DNA of 64,000 nucleotides, taken from assembly GCA_949752795.1 (NCBI GenBank), contig CATKHW010000426.1, positions 186,001 to 250,000 of the forward strand, written 5' to 3'. Under the pieces are notes generated by a model. It worked only from the letters and a program-made list of their open reading frames with translations. It was not told where the DNA came from and made no database searches. Origin of the DNA: Hyperoodon ampullatus (lineage: Eukaryota; Chordata; Mammalia; Artiodactyla; Ziphiidae). Positions 38,903 through 52,806 of the stretch are shown piece after piece. Numbering within the stretch: position 1 is the stretch's first letter; every line of letters begins with the position of its first letter. The position numbers were made by a program, and so were the translations under genes.

Positions 38903-40640
38903 ATAAGGTATCACTTAAGAAGATCCTATAAACATGGCTACACTTGAACTGAGTTAGGAAAGAGAACAGTGTCTCATATTTAGAAAACACTCTTATGCCT
39001 GCTTAAGAGGGAAGGAGAGGTGGGGTGATGCATAAAACCAGAGTTTGATATAAGCACAGGTACCGTTCCAAAAACCAACTATGGAATAGACAAGACCTAC
39101 ACCTTCCTCAGTGAAAGGGATTCAAAACCCCATATTTCCCGCAGAGGAATATATGTGACTAGTAAGAATCTTAAAACCTATGTATTGATATGTCTCCGTA
39201 AGGGAATCAAGTGTGTCTAGACGGACATAAACATGGCAGCGAGAATCAGCTCAAACCCACTCTAAAAAGGAATTTCAAAAACAAAACAAAAAAACTGGGA
39301 AATTCTTTACAATTCCTTCAGTGTCTCTGATGAAACCTGGAATGACCCTATCTACAACGACAGCTGGATGTGGCATAAGGAGGGACACTTGGGACTGAGA
39401 CGATTGGTGAGTTTGGGTGAACAAATGAAGACACTTTAAAGCACAAATGCAAGGCACTCATTCCATGGGTCCCAACTCTCCAGGTTGAAGGGAATATTAC
39501 TACAGTTATAACATGTACGGGAAACCTAGAGAACGGACATGCTGTGAATACGAAAGGTTTCTAAAACTCAACGAATAGTCCCTCTCCTGGTGCTCCGGTT
39601 TGACTTTCCATCTGCTTAACTATCAACCTCCCAACTTGGAGAGACAGCCCCTTTAACCTCCTGGTTCGCACAGGTTGCCAATTTGGCAGAGGATGAAAGG
39701 GAAGAGGGAGAACCAATGAGAGAGTAGCTGTTAGGCATTTGGACGGGCACATAACACTGTAATTTCCCGGAAGGAAGAAGAATTAAATAAAGTCTCAGCC
39801 ACCCACCGGGAACCAGTATATGTCCTGAACCAAAATTTTGGACTTGCGGTCAGCTCACCAAAAACGAGTTGAAAAATGGAGCTCAGGGGCACAGCAATTC
39901 ACAAACTGGCCGAGTAATAAAGGACAACTATCGTCCAAAAATCTGTTGAGGGAAGGAAACGAGGTGGACTTGAAAGCGAGGCAGAATAGCAGGAAACAGA
40001 TTTCAAGAGGTACGTTGGAATCGCCTTTAAAGCACAGGAAGAGGGGCACAACTTCGACAATGATGCACTTGGCCAAAAGGGCGTATGCGTTTTCTCCTGA
40101 ATATATTCAGGAGAAAACGCATACGCCCTTTTTGACCAAGCAAGCAAGCGGGCAATGCAAATCTGCACTACAAAGAAGTATCACTTCCCACCGGTCAAAA
40201 GAGACATCCACAAAATGTGTAAAAACCAGAAAGGCAAGACAGGCCCTGGAGAACAGGGAGCCTTGTTATGCTGATGGGCGGGATGTAAATTGCCAACTGC
40301 CTCTCTGGAGGAGTGCATTGTGTTCCCTAAAACAAGTAAACAACAGAGCTACAGAGCCAAGGGCACTTCCAGTCTAGGGAATATACCTTGAGAAAACTGA
40401 AAATCAATAAGACAGAGACACCCCAAAATTTAGGGCTGCACTGCTTACAAGGACCTCAACTTGGATACACCTTAAGTATCCCAGGAAATATAAAAATGGG
40501 TCAAAAAATTGTGGTACTTACGTACGATGGAATATCCCTCAGCCATGAAATCAATGTCATAAGACCAGTAGCAGCAAAATGGGTGTATTCAGGTACGATG
40601 ATTCTAAGCGAAATAAGTCACACAGAAAAAGAAACTTATC
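38903..40640 (+). repeat. Satellite monomer 16 (1738 bp)
   Basis: It is almost identical to monomer 17 and starts with the rare ATAAGGTATCACTTAAGAAG. The palindrome at 40068-40140 has lost one A in the left-arm A run. This shifts the frame and accidentally joins two short frames into a 179-codon one. Confidence 0.95.
40068..40140. repeat. Palindrome copy with a one-base arm deletion (monomer 16)
   Basis: The left arm has four A instead of five before GGGCGTATGCG, and the right arm ends TTTTTGACC. The deletion fuses two otherwise separate frames into an apparent 179-codon reading frame (39838-40377). That frame therefore does not reflect a gene. Confidence 0.9.
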
Positions 40641-42379
40641 ATAAGGTATCACTTAAGAAGATCCTATAAACATGGCTACACTTGAACTGAGTTAGGAAAG
40701 AGAACAGTGTCTCATATTTAGAAAACACTCTTATGCCTGCTTAAGAGGGAAGGAGAGGTGGGGTGATGCATAAAACCAGAGTTTGATATAAGCACAGGTA
40801 CCGTTCCAAAAACCAACTATGGAATAGACAAGACCTACACCTTCCTCAGTGAAAGGGATTCAAAACCCCATATTTCCCGCAGAGGAATATATCTGACTAG
40901 TAAGAATCTTAAAACCTATGTATTGATATGTCTCCGTAAGGGAATCAAGTGTGTCTAGACTGACATAAACATGGCAGCGAGAATCAGCTCAAACCCACTC
41001 TAAAAAGGAATTTCAAAAACAAAACAAAAAAACTGGGAAATTCTTTACAATTCCTTCAGTGTCTCTGATGAAACCTGGAATGACCCTATCTACAACGACA
41101 GCTGGATGTGGCATAAGGAGGGACACTTGGGACTGAGACGATTGGTGAGTTTGGGTGAACAAATGAAGACACTTTAAAGCACAAATGCAAGGCACCCATT
41201 CCATGGGTCCCAACTCTCCAGGTTGAAGGGAATATTACTACAGTTATAACATGTACGGGAAACCTAGAGAACGGACATGCTGTGAATACGAAAGCTTTCT
41301 AAAACTCAACGAATAGTCCCTCTCCTGGTGCTCCGGTTTGACTTTACATCTGCTTAACTATCAACCTCCCAACTTGGAGAGACAGCCCCTTTAACCTCCT
41401 GGTTCGCACAGGTTTCCAATTTGGCAGAGGATGAAAGGGAAGAGGGAGAACCAATGAGAGAGTAGCTGTTAGGCATTTGGACGGGCACATAACACTGTAA
41501 TTTCCCGGAAGGAAGAAGAATTAAATAAAGTCTCAGCCACCCACTGGGAACCAGTATAGGTCCTGCACCAAAATTTTGGACTTGCGGTCAGCTCTCCAAA
41601 AACGAATTGAAAAATGGAGCTCAGGGGCACAGCAATTCACAAACTGGCCAAGTAATAAAGGACAAGTATCGTCCAAAAATCTGTTGAGGGAAGGCAACGA
41701 GGCGGACCTGAAAGCGAGGCAGAATAGCAGGAAACAGATTTCAAGAGGTACATTGGAATCACCTTTAAAGCACAGGAAGAGGGGCACAACTGCGACAATG
41801 ATGCATTTGGCCAAAAAGGGCGTATGCGTTTTCTCCTGAATATATTCAGGAGAAAACGCATACGCCCTTTTTAGCCAAGCAAGCAAGCGGGCAATGCAAA
41901 TCTGCACTACAAAGAAGTATCACTTCCCACCGGTCAAAAGGGACATCCACAAAATGTGTAAAAATCAGAAAGGCAAGACAGGCCCTGGAGAACAGGGAGC
42001 CTTGTTATGCTGATGGGCGAGATGTAAATTGACAACTGCCTCTCTGGAAGAGTACATTGTGTTCCCTAAAACAAGTAAAGAACAGAGCTACAGAGCCAAG
42101 GGCACTTCCAGTCTAGGGAATATACCTTGGGAAAACTGAAAATCAATAAGACAGAGCCACCCCAAAATTTAGGGCTGCACTGCTTACAAGGACCTCAAAT
42201 TGGGTACACCTTAAGTATCCCAGGAAATATAAAAATGGTTCAAAAAATTGTGGTACTTACGTACGATGGAATATCCCTCAGCCATGAAATCAATGTCATA
42301 ACACCAGTAGCAGCAAAATGGGTGGATTCAGGTACGATGATTCTAAGTGAAATAAGTCACACAGAAAAAGAAACTTATC
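40641..42379 (+). repeat. Satellite monomer 17 (1739 bp)
   Basis: It is the sister of monomer 16, with only two substitutions by eye in the first ~370 bp. The palindrome at 41806-41879 is near-perfect with arm changes TTTGGCC and TTTTAGCC. Confidence 0.95.
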
Positions 42380-44118
42380 ATAAGATATCACTTATGAAGA
42401 TCCTGTAAACATGGCTACAATTGAACTGAGTTAGGAAAGAGAACAGTGTCTCACATTTAGAAAACACTCTTATGCCTGCTTAAGGGGGAAGGAGAGGTGG
42501 GGTGATGCATAAAACCAGAGTTTGATATAAGCACAGGTACCGTTCCAAAAACCAACTATGGAATAGACAAGACCTACACCTTCCTCAGTGAAAGGGACTC
42601 AAAACCCCATATTTCCCGCAGAGGAATATATCTGACTAGTAAGAATCTTAAAACCTATGTATTGATATGTCTCCGTAAGGGAATCAAGTGTGTCTAGACT
42701 GGCATAAACATGGCAGCGAGAATCAGCTCAAACCCACTCTAAAAAGGAATTTCAAAAACAAAACAAAAAAACTGGGAAATTCTTTACAATTCCTTCAGTG
42801 TCTCTGATGAAACCTGGAATGACCCTGTCTACAACGACAGCGGGATGTGGCATAAGGAGGGACACTTGGGACTGAGACGATTTGTGAGATTGGGTGAGCA
42901 AATGCAGACCCTTTAAAGCACAAATGCCTGGCACCCATTCAATGGGTCCCAACTCTCCAGGTTGAAGGGAATATTACTACAGCTATAACATGTACGGGAA
43001 ACCTAGACAACGGACACACTGTGAATACGAAAGGTTTCTAAAACTCAACGAATAGTCCGTCTCCTGGTGCTCCGGTTTGACTTTACACCTGCTTTACTAT
43101 CATCCTCCCAACTTGGAGAGACAGCCCCTTTAACCTCCTGGTTCGCACAGGTTGCCAATTTGGCAGAGGATGAAAGGGAAGAGGGAGAACCAATGAGAGT
43201 GTAGCTGTTAGGCATTTGAACGGGCACATATCACTGTAATTTCCCGGCAGGAAGAAGAATTAACCAAAGTCTAAGCCCCCCACCGGAAACCAGCATAGGT
43301 CCTGAACCAAAATTTCGGACTTGCGGTCAGCTCACCAAAAACGAGTTGGAAATTGGAGCTCAGGGGCACAGCAATTCACAAACTGGCCGAGTAATAAAGG
43401 ACAACTATCGTCCAAAAATCTGTTGAGGGAAGGCAACGAGGCGGACTTGAAAGCGAGGCAGAATAGCAGGAAACAGATATCAAGAGGTACGTTGGAATCA
43501 CCTTTAAAGCACAGGAAGAGGGGCACAACTTCGACAATGATGCACTTGGCCAAAAAGGGCGTATGTGTTTTCTCCTGAATATAATCAGCAGAAAATGCAT
43601 ACGCCCTTTTTGCCCAAGCAAGCAAGCGGGCAATGCAAATCTGCACTACAAAGAAGTATCACTTCCCACCGGTCCAAAGGGACATCCACAAAATGTGTAA
43701 AAACCAGAAAGGGAAGACAGGCCCCGGAGAACAGGGAGACTTGTAATGCTGTTGGGCGGGATGTAAATTGCCAACTGCCTGTCTGGAGGAGTGCATTGTG
43801 TTCCCTAAAACAAGTAAAGAACAGAGCTACAGAGCCAAGGGCACTTCCAGTCTAGGGAATATACCTTGGAAAAACTGAAAATCAATAAGACAGAGCCACC
43901 CCAAAATTTAGGGCTGCACTGCTTACAAGGACCTCAACTTGGGTACACCTTAAATATCCCAGGAAATATAAAAATGGTTCAAAAAATTGTGGTACTTACG
44001 TACGATGGAATATCCTTCAGCCATGAAATCAATGTCATAAGACCAGTAGCAGCAAAATGGGTGGATTCAGGTACGATGATTCTAAGTGAAATAAGTCACA
44101 CAGAAAAAGAAACTTATC
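42380..44118 (+). repeat. Satellite monomer 18 (1739 bp)
   Basis: It shares the CAGTGTCTCTGATG variant with monomers 16 and 17. The palindrome at 43545-43618 is decayed at the centre (GAATATAATCAGCAG) and outer arm (TTTTTGCCCAAG). Confidence 0.95.
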
Positions 44119-45857
44119 ATAAGATATCACTTATGAAGATCCTGTAAACATGGCTACACTTGAACTGAGTTAGGAAAGAGAACAGTGTCTCACATTTAGA
44201 AAACACTCTTATGCCTGCTTAAGGGGGAAGGAGAGGTGGGGTGATGCATAAAACCAGAGTTTGATATAAGCACAGGTACCGTTCCAAAAACCAACTATGG
44301 AATAGACAAGACCTACACCTTCCTCAGTGAAAGGGACTCAAAACCCCATATTTCCCGCAGAGGAATATATCTGACTAGTAAGAATCTTAAAACCTATGTA
44401 TTGATATGTCTCCGTAAGGGAATCAAGTGTGTCTAGACTGGCATAAACATGGCAGCGAGAATCAGCTCAAGCCCACTATAAAAAGGAATTTCAAAAACAA
44501 AACAAAAAAACTGGGAAATTCTTTACAATTCCTTCAGGGTCTCTGATGAAATCTGGAATGACCCTATGTACAGCGACAGCTGGATGTGGCATAAGGCTGG
44601 ACACTTGTGACTGAGAGAATTGGTGAGATTGGGTGAGCAAATGCAGACCCTTCAAAGCAATAATGCATGGCACCCATTCCATGGGTCCCAACTCTCCAGG
44701 TTGAAGGGAATATTATTACAGCTATAACATGTACGGGAAAACTAGAGAACGGACACACTGTGAATACGAAAGGTTTCTAAAACTCAACGAATAGTCCCTC
44801 TCCTGGTGCTCCGGTTTGACTTTACATCTGCTTTACTATCAACCTCCCAACTTGGAGAGACAGCCCCTTTAACCTCCTGGTTTGCACAGGATGCCAATTT
44901 GGCAGAGGATGAAAGGGAAGAGGGAGAACCAATGAGAGAGTAGCTTTTAGACATTTGGACGAGCACATATCACTGTAATTTCCCGGCAGGAAGAAGAATT
45001 AACCAAAGTCTCAGCCACCCACCGGGAACCAGTATAGTTCCTGAACCAAAATTTTGGACTTGCGGTCAGCTCACCAAAAACGAGTTGAAAAATGGAGCTC
45101 AGGGGCACAGCAATTCACAAACTGGCCGAGTAATAAAGGAAAACTATCGTCCAAAAATCTGTTGAGGGAAGGCAACGAGGTGGACTTGAAAGCGAGGCAG
45201 AATAGCAGGAAACAGATTTCAAGAGGTACGTTGGAATTACCTTTAAAGCACAGGAAGAGGGGCACAACTTCGACAATGATGCACTTGGCCAAAAAGGGCG
45301 TATGCGTTTTCTCCTGAATATATTCAGGAGAAAACGCATACGCCCTTTTTGGCCAAGCAAGCAAGCGGGCAATGCAAATCTGCACTACAAAGAAGTATCA
45401 CTTCCCACCGGTCAAAAGGGACATCCACAAAATGTGTAAAAACCAGAAAGGCAAGACAGGCCCTGGAAAACAGGGAGCCTTGTTATGCTGATGGGCGGGA
45501 TGTAAATTGCCAACTGCCTCTCTGGAGGAGTGCATTGTGTTCCCTAAAACAAGTAAAGAACAGAGCTACAGAGCCAAGGGCACTTCCAGTCTACGGAATA
45601 TACCTTGGGAAAACTGAAAATCAATAAGACAGAGCCACCCCAAAATTCAGGGCTGCACTGCTTACAAGGACCTCAACTTGGATACACCTTAAGTATCCCA
45701 GGAAATATAAAAATGGTTCAAAAAATTGTGGTACTTACGTACGATGGAATATCCCTCAGCCATGAAATCAATGTCATAAGACCAGTAGCAGCAAAATGGG
45801 TGGATTCAGGTACGATGATTCTAAGTGAAATAAGTCACACAGAAAAAGAAACTTATC
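44119..45857 (+). repeat. Satellite monomer 19 (1739 bp), dimer type A
   Basis: It has a perfect palindrome at 45284-45357. It shares ACAGCGACAGC, CTTGTGACTGAGAG and CCCTTCAAAGC with monomer 21 but not with its neighbours. Confidence 0.95.
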
Positions 45858-47594
45858 ATAAGATATCACTTATGAAGATCCTATAAATATGGCTACACTT
45901 GAACTGAGTTAGGAAAGAGAACAGTGTCTCATATTTAGAAAACACTCTAATGCCTGCTTAAGGGGGAAGGAGAGGTGGGGTGATGCATAAAACCAGAGTT
46001 TGATATAAGCAAAGGTACCGTTCCAAAAACCAACTATGGAATAGCCAAGACCTACACCTTCCTCAGTGAAAGAGACTCAAAACACCATATTTCTCACAGA
46101 GGAATATATCTGACTAGTAAGAATCTTAAAACCTATGTATTGATATGTCTCCGTAAGGGAATCAAGTGTGTCTAGACTGGGATAAACATGGCAGCGAGAA
46201 TCAGCTCAAGCCCACTATAAAAAGAATTTCAAAAACAAACAAAACAACTGGGAAATTCTTTACAATTCCTTCAGGGTCCCTGATGAAACCTGGAATGACC
46301 CTATCTACAACGACAGCTGGATGTGGCATAAGGAGGGACACTTGGGACTGAGAGGATTGGTGAGATTGGGTGAGCAAATGCAGACCCTTTAAATCACAAA
46401 TGCCTGGCACCCATTCCATGGGCCCCAACTCTCCAGGTTGAAGTGAATATTACTCCAGCTATAACATGCACGGGAAACCTAGAGAACGGACACACTGTGA
46501 ATACGAAAGGTTTCTACAACTCAACTAATAGTCCCTCTCCTGGTGTTCTGCTTTGACTTTCCATCTGCTTTACTATCAACCTCCCAACTTGGAGAGACAG
46601 CCCCTTTAACCTCCTGGTTCGCACAGGTTGCCAATTTGGCAGAGGATGAAAGGGAAGAGGGAGAACCAATCAGAGAGTAGCTGTTAGGCATTTGGACGGG
46701 CACATATCACTCTAATTTCCCGGCAGGAAGAAGAATTAACCAAAGTCTCAGCCACCCACCGGGAACCAGTATAGGTCCTGAACCAAAATTTTGGACTTGC
46801 GATCAGCTCACCAAAAACGATTTGAAAAATGGAGCTCAGGGGCACAGCAATTCACAAACTGGCCGAGTAATAAAGGACAACTATCGTCCAAAAATCTGTT
46901 GAGGGAAGGCAACGAGGCGGACTTGAAAGCGAGGCAGAATAGCAGGAAACAGATTTCAAGAGGTACGTTGGAATCACCTTTAAAGCACAGGAAGAAGGAC
47001 ACAACTTCGACAATGATGCACTTGGCCAAAAAGGGCGTATGCGTTTTCTCCTGAATATATTCAGGAGAAAACGCATACGCCCTTTTTGGCCAAGCAAGCA
47101 AGCGGGCAATGCAAATCTGCACTACAAAGAAGTATCACTTCCCACCGGTCAAAAGGGACATCCACAAAATGTGTAAAAACCAGAAAGGCAAGACAGGCCC
47201 TGGAGAACAGGGAGCCTTGTTATGCTGATGGGCGGGATGCAAATTGCCAACTGCCTCTCTGGAGGAGTGCATTGTGTTCCCTAAAACAAGTAAAGAACAG
47301 AGCTACAGAGCCAAGGGCACTTCCAATCTAGGGAATATACCTTGGGAAATCTGAAAATCAATAAGACAGAGACACCCCAAAATTTAGGGCTGCACTGCTT
47401 ACAAGGACCTCAACTTGGGTACACCTTAAATATCCCAGGAAATATAAAAATGCTTCAAAAAATTGTGGTACTTACGTACGATGGAATATCCCTCAGAGAT
47501 GAAATCAATGTCATAAGACCAGTAGCAGCAAAATGGGTGGATTAAGGTACGATGATTCTAAGTGAAATAAGTCACACAGAAAAAGAAACTTATC
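45858..47594 (+). repeat. Satellite monomer 20 (1737 bp), dimer type B
   Basis: It has a perfect palindrome at 47021-47094. It shares GGGTCCCTGATG, TTTAAATCACAAATG and ATTACTCCAGC with monomer 22. Confidence 0.95.
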
Positions 47595-49332
47595 ATAAGA
47601 TATCCCTTATGAAGACCCTATAAACTTGGCTACACTTGAACTGAGTTAGGAAAGAGAACAGTGTCTCATATTTAGAAAACACTCTTATGCCTGCTTAAGG
47701 GGGAAGGAGAGGTGGGGTGATGCATAAAACCAGAGTTTGATATAAGCCCAGGTACCGTTCCAAAAACCAACTATGGAATAGACAAGACCTACACCTTCCT
47801 CAGTGAAAGAGACTCAAAACACCATATTTCCCACAGAGGAATATATCTGACTAGTACGAATCTTAAAACCTATGTATTGATATGTCTCCGTAAGGGAATC
47901 AAGTGTGTGTAGACTGGCATAAACATGGCAGCGAGAATCAGCTCAAGCCCACTATAAAAAGGAATTTCAAAAACAAAACAAAAAAACTGGGAAAATCTTT
48001 ACAATTCCTTCAGGGTCTCTGATGAAATCTGGAATGACCCTATCTACAGCGACAGCTGGATGTGGCATAAGGCTGGACACTTGTGACTGAGAGAATTGGT
48101 AAGATTGGGTGAGCAAATGCAGACCCTTCAAAGCAATAATGCATGGCACCCATTCCATGGGTCCCAACTCTGCAGGGTGAAGGGAATATTACTACAGCTA
48201 TAACATGTACGGGAAACCTAGAGAACGGACACACTGTGAATACGAAAGGTTTCTAAAACTCAACGAATAGTCCCTCTCCTGGTGCTCCGGTTTGACTTTA
48301 CATCTGCTTTACTATCAACCTCCCAACTTGGAGAGACAGCCCCTTTAACCTCCTGGTTCGCACAGGATGCCAATTTGGCAGAGGATGAAAGGGAAGAGGG
48401 AGAACCAATGAGAGTGTAGCTGTTAGACATTTGGACCAGCACATATCACTGTAATTTCCCGGCAGGAAGAAGAATTAACCAAAGTCTCAGCCACCCACCG
48501 GGAACCAGTATAGGTCCTGAACCAAAATTTTGGACTTGCGGTCAGCTCACCAAAAACGAGTTGAAAAATGGAGCTCAGGGGCACAGCAATTCACAAACTG
48601 GCCGAGTAATAAAGGACAACTATCGTCCAAAAATCTGTTGAGGGAAGGCAACGAGGCGGACTTGAAAGCGAGGCAGAATAGCAGGAAACAGATTTCCAGA
48701 GGTACGTTGGAATCGCCTTTAAAGCACAGGAAGAGGGGCACAACTTCGACAATGATGCACTTGGCCAAAAAGGGCGTATGCGTTTTCTCCTGAATATATT
48801 CAGGAGAAAACGCATACGCCCTTTTTGGCCAAGCAAGCAAGCGGGCAATGCAAATCTGCACTACAAAGAAGTATCACTTCCCACCGGTCAAAAGGGACAT
48901 CCACAAAATGTGTAAAAACCAGAAAGGCAAGACAGGCCCTGGAGAACAGGGAGCCTTGTTATGCTGATGGGCGGGATGTAAATTGCCAACTGCCTCTCTG
49001 GAGGAGTGCATTGTGTTCCCTAAAACAAGTAAACAACAGAGCTACAGAGCCAAGGGCACTTCCAGTCTAGGGAATATACCTTGGGAAAAATGAAAATCAA
49101 TAAGACAGAGCCACCCCAAAATTAGGGCTGCACTGCTTACAAAGACCTCAACTTGGATACACCTTAAGTATCCCAGGAAATACAAAAATGGTTCAAAAAA
49201 TTGTGGTACTTACGTACGATGGAATATCCCTCAGCCATGAAATCAATGTCATAAGACCAGTAGCCTCAAAATGGGTGGATTCAGGTACGATGATTCTAAG
49301 TGAAATAAGTCACACAGAAAAAGAAACTTATC
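47595..49332 (+). repeat. Satellite monomer 21 (1738 bp), dimer type A
   Basis: It has a perfect palindrome at 48760-48833. It carries the monomer 19 variant set at an offset of 3476 bp. Confidence 0.95.
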
Positions 49333-51071
49333 ATAAGATATTACTTATGAAGATCCTATAAACATGGCTACACTTGAACTGAGTTAGGAAAGAGAACAAT
49401 GTCTCATATTTAGAAAACACTCTTATGCCTGCTTAAGGGGGAAGGAGAGGTGGGGTGATGCATAAAACCAGAGTTTGATATAAGCACAGGTACCGTTCCA
49501 AAAACCAACTATGGAATAGACAAGACCTACACCTTCCTCAGTGAAAGGGACTCAAAACCCCATATTTCCCGCAGAGGAATATATCTGACTAGTAAGAATC
49601 TTAAAACCTATGTATTGATATGTCTCTGTAAGGGAATCAAGTGTGTCTAGACTGGCATAAACATGGCAGCGAGAATCAGCTCAAGCCCACTATAAAAATG
49701 AATTTCATAAACAAAACAAAAAAACTGGAAAATTCTTTACAATTCCTTCAGGGTCCCTGATGAAACCTGGAATGACCCTATCTACAACGACAGCTGGATG
49801 TGGCATAAGGAGGGACACTTGGGACTGAGAGGATTGGTGAGATTGGGTTTGCAAATGCAGACCCTTTAAATCACAAATGTCTGGCACCCATTCCATGGGC
49901 CCCCACTCTCCAGGTTGAAGTGAATATTACTCCAGCTATAACATGTACGGGAAAGCTAGAGACCGGACACACTGTGAATACGAAAGGTTTCTAAAACTCA
50001 ACGAATAGTCCCTCTCCTGGTGCTCCGCTTTGACTTTCCATCTGCTTTACTATCAACCTCCCAACTTGGAGAGACAGCCCCTTTAACCTCCTGGTTCACA
50101 CACGTTGCCAATTTGGCAGAGGATGAAAGGGAAGAGGGAGAACCAATGAGAGAGTAGCTGTTCGGCATTTGGACGGGCACATATCACTGTAATTTCCCGG
50201 CAGGAAGAAGAATTAACCAAAGTCTCAGCCACCCACCGGGAACCAGTATAGGTCCTGAACCAAAATTTTGGACTTGCGGTCAGCTCACCAAAAACGAGTT
50301 GAAAAATGGAGCTCAGGGGCACAGCAATTCACAAACTGGCCGAGTAATAAAGGACAACTATCGTCCAAAAATCTGTTGAGGGAAGGCAACGAGGCGGACT
50401 TGAAAGCGAGGCAGAATAGCAGGAAACAGATTTCAAGAGGTACGTTGGAATCGCCTTTAAAGCACAGGAAGAGGGGCACAACTTCGAAAATGATGCCCTT
50501 GTCCAAAAAGGGCGTATGCGTTTTCTCCTGAATATATTCAGGAGAAAACGCATACGCCCTTTTTGGCCAAGCAAGCAAGCGGGCAATGCAAATCTGCACT
50601 ACAAAGAAGTATCAATTCCCACGGGTCAAAAGGGACATCCACAAAATGTGTAAAAACCAGAAAGGCAAGACAGGCCCTGGAGAACAGGGAGCCTTGTTAT
50701 GCTGATGGGAGGGATGTAAATTGCCAACTGCCTCTCTGGAGGAATGCATTGTGTGCCCTAAAACAAGTAAAGAACAGAGCTACAGAGCCAAGGGCACTTC
50801 CAGTCTAGGGAATAAACCTTGGGAAAACGGAAAATCAATAAGACAGAGCCACCCCAACATTTAGGGCTGCACTGCTTACAAGGACCTCAACTTGGATACA
50901 CATTAAGTATCCCAGGAAATATAAAAATGGTTCTAAAAATTGTGGTACTTACGTACGATGGAATATCCCTCAGCCATGAAATCAATATCATAAGACCAGT
51001 AGCAGCAAAATAGGTGGATTCAGGTACGATGATTCTAAGTGAAATAAGTCACACAGAAAAAGAAACTTATC
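49333..51071 (+). repeat. Satellite monomer 22 (1739 bp), dimer type B
   Basis: The palindrome at 50498-50571 has one mismatch (CTTGTCC). It carries the monomer 20 variant set at an offset of 3475 bp. Confidence 0.95.
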
Positions 51072-52806
51072 ATAAGATATCACTTATGAAGATCCTATAA
51101 ACATGGCGAAACTTGAACTGAGTTAGGAAAGAGAACAGTGTCTAACATTTAGAAAACCCTCTTATGCCTGCTTAAGGGGGAAGGAGAGGTGGGGTGATGC
51201 ATAAAACCAGAGTTTGATATAAGCACAGGTACCGTTCCAAAAACCAACTATGGAATAGACAAGACCTACACCTTCCTCAGTGATAGGGACTCAAAACACC
51301 ATATTTCCCACAGAGGAATATATCTGACTAGTAAGAATATTAAAAACTATGTATTGATATGTCTCCGTCAGGGAAACAATTGTGTCTAGACTGGCATAAA
51401 CATGGCAGCGAGAATCAGCTCAAACCCACTATAAAAAGGAATTTCAAAAACAAAACAAAAAAACTGGGAAATTCTTTACAATTCCTTCAGGGTATCTGAT
51501 GAAACCTGGAATGACCCTATCTACAACGACAGCTGGATGTGGCATAAGGCTGGACACTTGGGACTGAGAGAATTGGTGAGATTGGGTGAGCAAATGCAGA
51601 CCCTTTAAATCACAAATGCCTGGCACCCATTCCATGGGCCCCAACTCTCCAGGTTGAAGGGAATATTACTCCAGCTATAACATGTACGGGAAACCTAGAG
51701 AACGGACACACTATGAATACGAAAGGTTTCTAAAACTCAACGAATAGTCCCTCTCCTGGTGCTCCGGTTTGACTTTCCATCTGCTTTACTATCAAACTCC
51801 CAACTCGGAGAGACAGCCCCTTTAACCTCCTGCTTCACACACGTTGCCAATTTGGCAGAGGATGAAAGTGAAGAGGGAGAACCAATGAGAGAGTAGCTGT
51901 TAGGCATTTGGACGGGCACATATCACTGTAATTTCCCGGCAGGAAGAAGAATTAACCAAAGTCTCAGCCACCCACCGGGAACCAGTATAGGTCCTGAACC
52001 AAAATTTTGGACTTGCGGTCAGCTCACCAAAAACGAGTTGAAAAATGGAGCTCAGGGGCACAGCAATTCACAAACTGGCCAAGTAATAAAGGACAACTAT
52101 CGTCCAAAAATCTGTTGAGGGAAGGCAACGACGCAGACTTGAAAGCGAGGCAAAATAGCAGGAAACAGATTTCAAGAGGTACGTTGGAATCGCCTTTAAA
52201 GCACAGGAAGAGGGGCACAACTTCGACAATGATGCCCTAGGCCAAAAGGGCGTATGCGTTTCCTCCTGAATATATTCAGGAGAAAACATAAGCCCTTTTT
52301 GGCCAAGCAAGCAAGCGGGCAATGCAAATCTGCACTACAAAGAAGTATCACTTCCCACCGGTCAAAAGGGACATCCACAAAATGTGTAAAAACCAGAAAG
52401 GCAAGACAGGCCCTGGAGAACAGGGAGCCTTGTTATGCTGATGGGCGGGATGTAAATTGCCAACTGCCTCTCTGGAGGAGTGCATTGTGTTCCCTAAAAC
52501 AAGTAAAGAACAGAGCTACAGAGCCAAGGGCACTTCCAGTCTAGGGAATATACCTTGGGAAAACTGAAAATCAATAATACAGAGCCACCCCAAAATTAGG
52601 GCTGCACTGCTTACAAAGACCTCAACTTGGATACACCTTAAGTATCCCAGGAAATATAAAAATGGTTCAAAAAATTGTGGTACTTATGTACGATGGAATA
52701 TCCCTCAGCCATGAAATCAATGTCATAAGACCAGTAGCAGCAAAATGGGTGGATTCAGGTACGATGATTCTAAGTGAAATAAGTCACACAGAAAAAGAAA
52801 CTTATC
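51072..52806 (+). repeat. Satellite monomer 23 (1735 bp)
   Basis: It shares part of the type B set (AAATCACAAATGCC, ATTACTCCAGC). The palindrome near 52237-52305 has small deletions in both arms (AGGCCAAAAGGG; GAAAACATAAGCCC). Confidence 0.95.

Noticed and set aside
39838..40377. 179-codon plus-strand frame, the longest in the satellite
   Set aside because: It exists only because monomer 16 lost one A in the palindrome arm. All sister monomers have a stop at the palindrome centre.
48547..48861. Recurring 104-codon minus-strand and 87-codon plus-strand frames spanning the palindrome
   Set aside because: They overlap on opposite strands, differ between monomers by frameshifts and arise from the same repeated DNA. 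No protein family is recognisable apart from L1 remnants in sense orientation.
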